From contig JBITNC010000001.1 in the NCBI GenBank assembly GCA_050084985.1, positions 59,768,001 to 59,832,000 on the forward strand: a stretch of DNA of 64,000 bases, written 5' to 3'. The translations under genes were made by a program, and so were the position numbers. The notes below the pieces were generated by a model. The model saw only the letters and a list, made by a program, of their open reading frames with translations. It was not told the DNA's origin and did not search any database. Shown in pieces: positions 1-11,800 of this stretch. Origin of the DNA: Nageia nagi. Lineage: Eukaryota; Pinophyta. Each line of letters starts with the position of its first letter. The stretch's first letter is position 1.

Positions 1-1823
1 GTAGCTATAATGTTGCCCTCTGTGATGTCTTAGCCCAATACACTCTAATGTACAATATTTCAAAGATTAAATGATTAATACAAAAGTGAACCTTTGTCAT
101 AAGTATTGGTTTATGGTACATAGTTCATAGTTCATACCTTCTTTCTCTTTATTAATATTCCATGAGTAAGTAACATCGGTTTGTGTGTATGTATGCCATA
201 TTTGTACGCAAGTCAATGAGCTTGAGTTGACGGCCAGCAAAATGAATACGTCTACTATCTTCTATGCAAAGTGGTTAAATCTTAGCATCAAGTTCACAAG
301 CTAATTCTCCTTACTACACTCAAGAGTCTCAAAATTCTTTCACATGTTGGGCAGGATATTGCCTCAAACTAGAGTATGTTAACTCGGGTTACATGTAAGT
401 CAAAGAAATAGTCAACACAAGCTTCTTTTACAGCTATAACTGAATATGCAAATGCTATAAAATTGTGAAGAGAAATTTCTATGAGATACATGGAGACCAA
501 ATTAGAGTTTATCACAACATACAAATGTATATATATAAAATATTACAAAAATCAATCCTTACAGCTATAACTGAAATAAAAAATGAATTTAAAACACTCA
601 AATGTATGTTTTATTACTCAATTACTTCCATATTATCTTTTAAATACAACGGGCTTTATTTATATACAAGTCACAAAATAGTCTTTTGATCTCCTATAAG
701 TAGGAAAAATTAACTCTTGGTTTTTCTTGCTTTTCATTTGACCAATCACCATTCATTCTCAACATTCTCCCCCTTGATGCTGAGTGGAAAAATTCACTTG
801 CTTCAAATCCATTCTCCATTAGAATCTACAAATCTTTACCAATCAACAAAATTCTGATTTTCATACATCAATACTCAAAATTCTCAACATTCAATTATGG
901 AACGGACAATGAAGCATTATTGTGAGCCATCACAGCTGCTACATAACTGAATGATCTCCTCCTTCATAAGCTTACTGGGATTCTTGACTCCCTTGCCATT
1001 ACATTCCCAACAAAATCAATAAATCCCCAGATGATTAAAGAATGAGATGAAAAAGGATTAACAATATACTTGTGATTGAGGATATAACTACTTCCATAAG
1101 GCTCAGTCTAATCACAAGACATGTAACATTAAGACTACCAATTGATAGGAGCCTATCCTATACCCTGGCCAACTTGGAATTGAACAACCAAGTGGTAAAA
1201 GGGTAAAATCAACATTTAATGTCCTTTAAACCTATTGGTTTGTAGGATGTATCAAGATTTTTAAATATCACCAATGTAGGGGTTGGTAGTGGAATTCAGG
1301 ACCTTTCATGTGGGTGCCTTCACACCTCACTTGTCTCCCAACTCCCCTAACAAGAGTAATATTTGCCACTAGAGCTGGAGTTAACTGCAGGTTTACCCCT
1401 CTAAGCTTATAGGTGTAAAAGCAGCTCTGATATTTTTCCTTTGGCCAACTTCGGTTTGTTTTTGCATGCAAAGATGGCCACAATGCACCACTTAAAAGAG
1501 TTACATTTTGAGTGGTTGATATACAGATGGAATAAAGAACAAAGTTGGGAGTCCCGCTCACTTTGCCAAGTGAGAATAAATAAGGGATATTAGTCATAAA
1601 GAAATTGATATGTAATCTGGGTTCCCTCTCAGAATTTTAGCCTTCCACTGAAAATAAATTGTATAACATCAATTCATATTTGCAAATCTAAACTCAGATT
1701 AGAAATATAGCCATAAAAAGAAATCTAGTGTCAACCTCACAATAGCAAAGTAAACTACAGACAAAGAGATCAGCATCATTCAATCAAGAAAATGTCGATT
1801 CTTCCATAGTTAAAACAGCTGAC
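1..1823 (-). other. Intron 5 of the PHT4-like gene (incomplete) with repeat debris
   Basis: AT-rich with no supported coding exon. A motif at about 760-780 (CTCAACA followed by TTCTCCCCCTTG) looks like the edge of a minus-strand copia LTR next to a polypurine tract, so an old LTR may lie to its left. I found no partner LTR, no target duplication and no pol sequence. Confidence 0.4.
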
Positions 1824-1970
1824 CTGCATAAGCTTACGAACAAATGTTATAGTTAAACCAGACTGAATCAAGAAGTCCGAGCAAGTGCCTGCAACATATC
1901 CTAAAACTGCCATCATTGCCCAGGGTATTGCACTGAACCATGCAGCTTGCTTGAGATTCACACCATAGAT
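1824..1970 (-). CDS. PHT4-like transporter exon 5
   Basis: 147 nt (49 codons), acceptor ATGCAG above 1970 and donor GTCAGC below 1824. It encodes [18 protein letters not shown] and the following helix, ending in FVRKLMQ at phase 0. No continuation (the family's next segment starts with SIGF-like residues) is visible between 1 and 1823, so the following intron extends past the left edge. Confidence 0.85.
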
Positions 1971-2845
1971 CTGCATCATAGGTTAACAGTATTTACATTT
2001 TTAATATATGAAATTTAAATTCAGAAATTAGATTGGTTGAAATAGATGAATGGTGAGTGCAGTTCTCTTAAACCGTTGGAGGACAGGGAAATGTAAAGAA
2101 GAATATAAAATAAAGCTGCTAATGTTCAGAGGCAGACTTACAGTCTTGAAGTAAACTGGCATCCAAGAGAGAACTATGAAATAACCCTGAATAAATAAAA
2201 TATAATCAATACACACCATAATTTGTTGCACTAAGTTTCTGCAATAGCTACAAAACACGAATTATAGTGTCTTCCAATATTAAGAATAATATATTGTCCT
2301 AATACAAGAGTTGAAAACTGACTATGCAATATTGAATATAGTATGTTCTCTAAAAAACTTACCCAATTGTTCATAGCATTGGCAATTATAATAGCCCATG
2401 TTGGTAACTTGGAAAGAAGAAGACCAAAAGGAGGTACTCCAGTAGACCTTTTGGGCATTTGTTCTGTGCCAAGATTCATTGACGTTTTGTTTCCATTTAC
2501 AATGTACACAAATTCAGATTTGGATATTTGAGAATGGTGATGAGGACTCCTAGATATGGCTGTTATCCATATTAAAAGCCAAAGGAAACCACAAATCCCA
2601 AAGATAAAGAATGGGCCAAAGACACCGGTCTGTGCCATTATGATAGGTGAAGTAATAAGTCCTATCGCACTGCCAAGATGAAATCCAGCCATTGAAAGTC
2701 CCACTGCTCTTGCACGTTCTGTGCTAGGAAACCACCTGCACAAAAGGTACAGTTAAGACTCTACATTGCAGAGAGCCATTAAATACAAGAAAGAGAATAA
2801 GTAACCAAGTCCCCTAAGTCCCATCGAGAAACAAATCATACTCCG

Positions 2846-2882
<37 letters not shown>

Positions 2883-5800
2883 AGGGCAAAATATGATAAT
2901 CATGCTGCTTTCAAGAACCTACAATAAGGTGAATCGACATATTCTGCTTCCTATCTAAAAGTGGAAAAAAAGTTTGGCAAAACTATAAAACAAATTGAGT
3001 GTTCATGTACCTTGAGACCATGTTGTTCATGCAAGGCAGAGCTACACCTTCTGCTATACCAAGCAACATGCGCATAAAGAGAAGCATTAGGAAGGAATGG
3101 CTTGCAGCCCAAGGAGTGAGGAAGGTTGCCAGTGACCAAACAGCTACACCCCATGCCATGACATGTTTGCCACCATAACGATCTACTAATGCTCCTCCAG
3201 CAATTGGGGACACGAAGTATCCCCACAGGAAAGATGACTGCAATTATAATCTAGTACTCTTAAAAACAATATGATTGCCTAAAACCCATTTGATTGATAG
3301 CATGTATTCTTGTGTGTTTTTCTATTAACTTTTAAAGAGCTAAGAAATGAATCTGCCATTAGGCAAATGCAAACAACTTAAGAGATGAACAATTAACAAA
3401 TTTTAACACAAGGAAAAGACTGATATTAAGAACTGTGTAAAGATGAAATCTTGTATAATCTGATGATAGGTCCATGGAAGCACTAAAACCTGTGCGTTTT
3501 GTAAAATGCAGGTTGCAACTATATTATTCCATTCAAATGCATACATAATACTTTGCTAACAATAGATTAAAGGACACACATCATCCTTTCAATGGTTTAG
3601 TGATCAATGAGACAGGAATGTGCATAGCTAGAACTCAATTTGACTAAGTGTTTGAAGTCAGTAACAGATATTATGATGGTAATTGTGTCCAAACCTAAAA
3701 TAAACATGCAGAATTCAAATGCTATATTGGATATATCTGATTTGAAACTTGTTAGAAACATATTAATCTCTCGTCCAACAATGTCATTCCATGCCAAATG
3801 ATGAGACATTCATGACAATAAGATATTTATAGAAAGCTCCTATTTTGTTTTAGCATATGATGATCAGCAACTGCAACGTCATGCAATGTATTTAAATGAA
3901 TGGTTTGTAACAAACAAGTCAGTCACAGTTATTCTTTTTAAAATCTAAAGCCGAAACGAATAATGTCCTGCCGGGAATCCAAATTGTTCTCCCTAGCTTG
4001 GCAGCTGACTATGAGGTGAATTCTTAGTTCTGCGCTCTGTTTTAGGATCACAAGATTAACTATAGTTTTATACTTAGTATTAAATCACCATAAGCATGAG
4101 GCTTACACTTCAAACTTTGAGAAAAATAAGAAAATCAGGTAGAACTTACAATCAATCAGAGATCTTCATAGAATTGCACGTCCTATACACTTAAGCACAT
4201 GACCTACAGCTAATCGATGAAGAGAGTAGTCATATACCATTCAATTGGTAATAGACTTGTATGTGATCACATAAAATGCTTTGCATGCACCAGCTGAGAG
4301 TTACAGTCAATATCCAAAGTGATATGAATATTTAGTTAAGTACAGGTAAATTAGAATTATTATAACTTCTATCAATTCCTTCCCATGGAGCCCGTGACCA
4401 TTGGTGTATAACTATAGTTGCAACAACAAAACCGTCTAGAACAAGATGCTTAAAAATTCAAGTACATACTATTATTTTTGCTGTTATGTGTTTTTCATCA
4501 GACATTATAGTCTCTAGCATCTAAGAAATAAATCATGAGAGTGGCATTGTAAGACTCACAAGTGATTCCTAAATCAACAAAATATATTACAGGTCAAGGA
4601 GCTCCTCTCTGTACTACCTCAAAAGAAGCCAAGTCTCCCATGTTCTTTGGCTTGCATAGCATTCTCACAACCCATCAACTGTGAAAACATCTTCATTATA
4701 GAAAGACTATTGAGAAATTCAATAGCACTACTATTCCTTTGAAGGAAGATTTCCTTTAAGAACTTGAACTAAACAGTAACCCTCGTCGCTGTCATCTCCA
4801 TTTTATCATGATTCTTCCAGATTCCTAAAACTTCAAGTAATGATATAGTGTAGGTAAATTATTGGCTAAAACCATAAATCAGATCTTCTAGTCAAAGAAA
4901 TAATTTGACACACTATTGGCATTGCATGTCAAAAAATTGCATTCCAGAGAATTCAATATTATATGGTTCAGGATGATCAACTAACAACATATCATGCCAA
5001 AAGCTTTCTTGTGAAATCTTTTAGCATGTGACAAAATGACATATCTTGATTACATATTAATAAGAAAAAACAAAAATAAAAATGAATATTGCAATTCATT
5101 ATCTAAAAGCTTTTGAATAAATATTTTTTCAAAGAGACATAATCTATGCAGCAAAAAGAAAAAACAAAAGTATTTGTTATTTGTTTGTGAATATACACTT
5201 TCTCAGCTTTGATTTTATATGCAATGAAATGAAAAAATGGACTTAAATTTAGAGAAATCACATTTATAAATAATCAAACTGTAATCGTACACAGGAACAA
5301 CTTGAGTTCAGAATAAATAAAGATTTCTATATAATTTACATTCAAGTTTCTCATTATAGTTATATTGAGCAGTGAATAATTTATTTACCTTTTTCTGGAT
5401 GAACTGTTTTATGATTTATTATTAAATACGAAGCATGGATATGAAAATTTCAATATCTTACAGAAACACTGTTGATTGCTAGCACGGATGTTCATCCTAA
5501 AAGCATGAAAAATAGGCACGATCATCACTTATTCTTTTGAATATTATAATAAGTAAACACATTTAATTTCCAGCAGTCCATAGGCAACTTGATCCAACAT
5601 ACACTTATTCCATATCTGTTGCAGTCCAAAAACCTTAATATCATCAGACGAACCATACACAATAGCCATGTACATTGCAAGAGTTCTCCGGATATGGTAT
5701 ATAGATAGATAGATAGTTGACACAGTCACCTTAACATGCCATATTCTAAACCTTAATGATAATCTAATATGAAATGGAATCAGAGACAGTATCATGAATT

Positions 5801-8800
5801 TATGATTATAACACCGGAGCTTCTGCCACCTTTTCGCTTCTGTAACCAGCTTTTCGCAATTCTTCTTGTCCTCTTCACACTCCTACGGGATCAAGCGTTC
5901 GGCTTGTCCATTCTGAAGTTCTTTAACTATAACAAAAAAATGAATTGCCTAACAATTCACAATACAACTCAGAAAAACGAAATTGCACAACTCAACAACA
6001 ATGGAGAACTGAAATTGAATCCAACACCAAATTGATTATTGAGAATGCAAGCTACAACTCCAATACAACTCCACACACTTCGATGATGCTGCAAAATACA
6101 TTACAAACATTTATAGAGGCTGTAGGTGACCTTTTCCCTTCAGCCTAGAAGCTGAAACACCAAGAAACATGAACTGGAAAGCCACAGGAAGGAAAAACGT
6201 CATACATAGAAAACAGAACTAGCCGGTAGGCCAGCTGCTTAGCCGAGTGGCCGGTTCACTTATTCTAGCTGGTTGGCCGGTTACAGGTAGCCGGTCGGTT
6301 GGTCTTCAAATTCTTCATACTCCCCCTTGCTGGTAAGAGGACTAACAATCAAGTCTCTTAACAGCACAAATTGAGATTTTGCCACCGATTTTGTGAAGAT
6401 ATCCGCCACTTGGTCTTGTGTTGGACAATACCTCAATTTTATCATTCCTTTCTCCACCAAATCTCGAATGAAATGAATCTTCAAATCAAAGTGCTTGGTT
6501 CTAGAATGGTGGATAGGATTGTGTGCCAACTTGATGGCACTTTGGTTGTCACAAAAAATTGTTGTTTCTTGAGTTTGCTCCTCTCCAATTTCTTTCAACA
6601 CTTTTCTCAACCATAGTGCTTGTGTTGAAGCACTTGTCACAGCCACATACTCAGCTTCCGTACTAGAAAGAGCTACTGTAGATTGTTTTCGAGAGCTCCA
6701 TGATATCAAACCTGATCCAAGAGAGAAGCAATTCCCACTTGTGCTCTTTCTATCATCCAAATCGCTGCCCCAATCACTATCACTGAAACCTGTGAGTTGG
6801 AGCTTGGAATCACATGTGTAATGTATTCCATAATCAATGGTTCCCTTCACATACCTCAGTATTCTTTTCGCTGCCTTGAGATGTACAACAGATGGATCAC
6901 TCATGTATCTTGCCATCAAAGATACACTAAATTGCAAATCCGGTCTTGTGTTTGTCAAAAACATAAGACTGCCAACAATGCTCCTATATTGCTTTTTGTC
7001 AACTTTTGGTTCTCCATCCTCCTTGCAAAGGTGTTCTCCATGGGTTGTAGGTGTTGCTACAGGTGTGCAATTGTCCATTTTGAATCTTTTGAGCATGTCT
7101 CTTGCATATTTGGATTGAGACACAAAGATTTCATCTTGCGTTTGATGCACCTCCAAGCCAAGAAAGTAGCTCATCAAACCAAGATCTTTCATGTCAAACT
7201 CAGCCATCATATGAGTTTTGAACTCTTCATTCATCTTCTTATTGCTGCCCATGAATATCAAATCATCTACATACAAGCAAACAATCAAAATATCAGTAGC
7301 ACTTTTCTTAAAATACAAGGTAGGTTCACTTACACTTCTTTGAAAACCCACACTTTTGAAGTATCCATCAATTCTTGTATACCAAGCTCTTGGAGCTTGC
7401 TTCAGCCCATATAGTGCCTTCTTGAGCTTGTATACATGGTCTTCTCTTCCTGAAACCTCAAAACCTTGAGGTTGTGCTACATACACCTCTTCATTGATGT
7501 CACCATTCAAAAATGCACTTTTCACATCCATGTGTTGGACTGTCCAACCCTTACTTGCTGCCAAAGAGAGTGCCAATCTGATTTTTCTTGTCTTGCAACC
7601 GGTGCAAATGTCTCCTCAAAATCCACTCCATACTGCTGAGTGAATCCCTTTGCCACTAGCCTTGCTTTGTACCTCTCAACACTACCATCACTCTTGCATT
7701 TTGTTTTGTACACCCATTTGGAACCAACCATTTTCTTACCTTTGGGCAACTTGCAAAGTTCCCAAGTATCATTTCTTTCAATAGCATCAATCTCTTCTTT
7801 CATAGCTTGCATCCAAACACCATTAGAACAAGCTTCTTCATAACAAGATGGCTCAACAATAGCAATATTTGTATTTGAAATAGAATTTGAAACACATGAA
7901 AGAGCATAATTTACCACTTCACCTTTGGGCTCTCCATTGTCTTCATCTCCATATATGTGCATGCTCTCTAATCTTGCAACAAGATTTTGCATCTCTTGAG
8001 TTTGGCTCCTTGTGAATCTTCTCATAGAGTTGCCATCTATGATTTGGCTTTCCGGATGATCCCTCAACCATCTCTTACCTTTGTTACCTTGGTTCAACAA
8101 TCTTGCATTGGGTGAACTTGGTGCACTTACACTTTTTGGTGATGTGTTGGAGCTAGATGATGATGTTGGTGAGCTTGGAGTACTCACACTTGATGGCTGT
8201 TCCTCATTTTTCTTCCTCACACCATGGCTGGGCTGCACTTTCAATGCTTCATTCTCCTCCAAACACATTCTGCTGCAATTTTTTATGGTTGTTGTACTCT
8301 CCCCCTTCATTAAAAATTGCATCTCTTGATACAATTGTTTTGTGGCTCTTGGGATTATAGAATTTGTAAGCTTTTGAATGCTCACAATATCCTATAAACA
8401 CACATGGTTCAGATTTGGCATCTAGTTTCCTCCTTCTTTCATCATTGATGTGCACATATGCAAGGCATCCAAACACTTTGAAGTGTTCTAAATTTGGTTT
8501 TCTCTCAAACCAAGCTTCATAGGGAGTTATTTTGTCCAAGCTTCTTGTAGGAGACCGGTTCAAAATATACACTGCTGTTTTAATTGCTTCAGCCCAATAA
8601 ACATTGGGCAACTTCTTGCTTTGCAACATACTCCTTGCCATCTCAACAAGAGTCCTATTTTTCCTTTCCGCTACACCATTTTGCTGTGGTGTGTAGGGAG
8701 AAGTAAGGTGTCTCCTAATACCATTCTCTTTACAAAATTGAAAGAACTCACTGCTGCAATATTCTCCTCCTCTATCACTTCTTAAGCACTTCACATTATG

Positions 8801-11800
8801 CTCACTTTGTTTCTCAACTAGCAATTTAAATTCTTTAAAACATTTCAATGCTTCATCTTTGCTTGAGATAAAATAAACCCAACACATTCTTGTAAAATCA
8901 TCAATGAAAGTGATAAAGTAAGTAGATTTACCAAAGCTTGCTGTTTGCATAGGCCCACAAATATCAGTATGGACCAATTGGAGAGGGTGTTTGGCTCTCC
9001 ATGCTTCATCCTTTGGAAACTTCCCCTTGCTTGCTTGCCTAGTGCACATCCTTCACACACATCCTTGCATTCTTCTAGTTTTGGCAGCCCTCTAACCATT
9101 TCCGGAAGAGCTTTCAAGCTCCCAAAATTCAAGTGTCCAAGCCTCATATGCCAAAGCTTGCTTTTATCCTCAATCCCAACAAAAACACAGCCACCATTTT
9201 TCTCAAAAAATTTAATGGGAAAGAGTTTATTTTCAGTCATTTGAACAGTAGTTACTAGCCTTCCTCCATGATTTTTATCATAAATTTTGCACATTCTATC
9301 TTCAAACACCAATTTGTAATTTTTCTCAAGCATTTGGCCAATACTCAATAAACTTTGTTTTAAATCTGGAGTGTAGTAAATGTTCTTTACCTTCATGGTT
9401 CCTTGTTTTGTTGGAACTTGCATCTCTCCTTTGCCAAGTATCTCCAACCTCTTCTCATTTCCTAACCGCACACTGGATTTGTAGGAATGATCAACCGCTG
9501 AAAGTAAAGATTTCTCACCGGTCATGTGGTTTGGGCAGCCACTATCTAACAGCCAAGTCTCTTCTCCAAGTTTTTCACAATCCATCATTGATAAGAACAA
9601 TTGTTCTTCACCATAACCATGTTCTTCTTCTCCATAGTTTGCAGCCTTCCCTTCATTTGCTTGTTTTGATCTACATTCATACTCAAAATGGCCAAATTTA
9701 TTACAATAAAAACATTGCATATTCCTCTTATCCTTACCTCTACCGGTTCCTCTTCCGGAGTGTCTCCCCTTGATGATGAAGCTAGTTCACTTTCATAATT
9801 CTGCTCTCTTCCTCTACCTCTTCCAAACGAACCTCTTCTTCCTCCTCTTCCGGTTCTGCCTCCTCTTCCTCTTGCACCTCTCCCTTGTCCTCTTCCTTGT
9901 CCTTCATTCTCTTTGATAGAGAATGCTTGCTCATCACTATTGCTTGTTCCAACCTTTGTCCTCTTTGTCATCCTCTCTTCATGAGATGTGAGAGAGCCAA
10001 TCAAATTATCAATTTCCAAGGATGAGAGGTCTTTTGTTTCTTCAATTATGAGTGCAGCATGGTCAAATTTTTCGGTTAAGGTTCTCAAAACCTTCTTAAT
10101 GACAACCTCCTTTTCAGTCTTCTCTCCAAGAGTGGCCATCTTATTGACTATGGCTTTCACTCTCACACAATAATCTCCAGCAGTCTCCTTCTCCTCTTGC
10201 TTCATATTTTCAAACTCCCTTCTCAATGTTTGGAGTTTTACTTCCTTCACCTTGAGGCTCCCTTGATAGCCTTCTCTCAAGACTGCCCATGCTTCTTGGG
10301 CTGAGACACATGCTGAGATTCGTGGGAAGATGCTCCTGTCCAAGGCTGCTTGTATGAAGGACAGAGCCATGGAGTTTTGTCTCTCATTCTCCTTTGCTTC
10401 CTTCTTTTCATCCGCATTCAATGCACTCCAATCTGCCGGTTCAGTGTAGCCAGCCACTACAATGTCCCAATATCCTTTGCCGATCAGTAGAGTCTTCATT
10501 CGAACACTCCAATATTCATAGTCTGCTCCATCAAACTCTGAATGATGATTGAGTTGGAGTTGCTTGCCATGTCTTCACTTCTTGAACCCAGATTGATCCA
10601 ACCTTGCTCTGATACCAAATGAAGTTCTTTAACTATAACAAAAAAAATGAATTGCCTAACAATTCACAATACAACTCAGAAAAACGAAATTGCACAACTC
10701 AACAACAATGGAGAACTGAAATTGAATCCAACACCAAATTGATTATTGAGAATGCAAGCTACAACTCCAATACAACTCCACACACTTCGATGATGCTGCA
10801 AAATACATTACAAACATTTATAGAGGCTGTAGGTGACCTTTTCCCTTCAGCCTAGAAGCTGAAACACCAAGAAACATGAACTGGAAAGCCACAGGAAGGA
10901 AAAACGTCATACATAGAAAACAGAACTAGCCGGCAGGCCAGCTGCTTAGCCGAGTGGCCGGTTCACTTATTCTAGCCGGTTGGCCGGTTACAGGTAGCCG
11001 GTCGGTTGGTCTTCAAATTCTTCACATTCTGATTCTAGAAGTATCTCAGTACGATCTCTACCAAATGAGATCTTAGTCATGGCTGCTCCACAACAGTCCT
11101 GGTGAAGTCTCTTTTTGCAGGAAGCAAAGGTGGATGCAGGACCTCCTTTGGAGGCCTCAACCACAGATAATGGGAGACTACGCCTGAAAATCCTGTGCAT
11201 GATCACAGACCAAACAGTAGAGCATGGTTCCCTGAGCCTGGTTGGTAAGCTTCAAGGTACCCAGCCAAATATTGATCTCAGAAGATAAAGGGAGTTTGGA
11301 TATCATAGCCATTCCTAATGACTACTACATGATGTTTGTCTTTGGATGTGAGGATGACCGAGACTATGTTCTGAGCACACCATGGTTCTTCGGGAAGTGA
11401 GGGCTTTTATTGTAAAAATGGAGGCCGGATTTAATCCGGCTAAAGCCCGAATCATGCGAGCTCCTATCGTGGTCACCCTAACAAACTTAACAAACTTACC
11501 CTTTGATCTCTGGCATCAAAGAGGATTTGAAGGCATTGTGAATTCATTTGGGAAACATGTGACCACAAACAATGTCACGAAGGCTAGCTCAAGGATGGCG
11601 GCGGCTAGATTTTGTATCATGGTGGAGTTCGGTATGAAGCTTCCAAGATCGATCACCCTAGAGTAAAAACTAAGGGACTAGGTCCAAGAATTAAGTTATG
11701 AGACTAACAATTGCCTTTGCTCAACCTGTAATCAAGTAGGACACACAATTAAGTTATGCCCAACCAAGGAGACCATAGCAAGCATGGTACGCAAAGAGTG

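Larger units (their letters stand above)
5914..11024 (-). mobile_element. CopA: young Ty1/copia LTR retrotransposon inserted in the LINE
   Basis: 5111 bp, bounded by the perfect 5-bp duplication CATTC (5909-5913, 11025-11029), with TG...CA ends and TGAAG/CTTCA terminal inverted repeats. Its LTRs (404 and 405 bp) differ by two substitutions and one A-run length change. The primer site matches initiator-Met tRNA. Domains on the minus strand run gag, protease, integrase, RT, RNase H, the Ty1/copia order. It is sense-oriented relative to the PHT4-like gene. Gag-pol is interrupted by several single-base frame shifts despite the LTR identity. Confidence 0.95.

Noticed and set aside
1268-1597. 109-codon minus-strand ORF left of PHT4 exon 5
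   Set aside because: No resemblance to the missing C-terminal helices of the transporter and no splice sites in phase; a chance frame in intron/repeat sequence.
6371-9773. Plus-strand ORFs across CopA (up to 205 codons)
   Set aside because: Antisense shadows of gag-pol with no similarity of their own.
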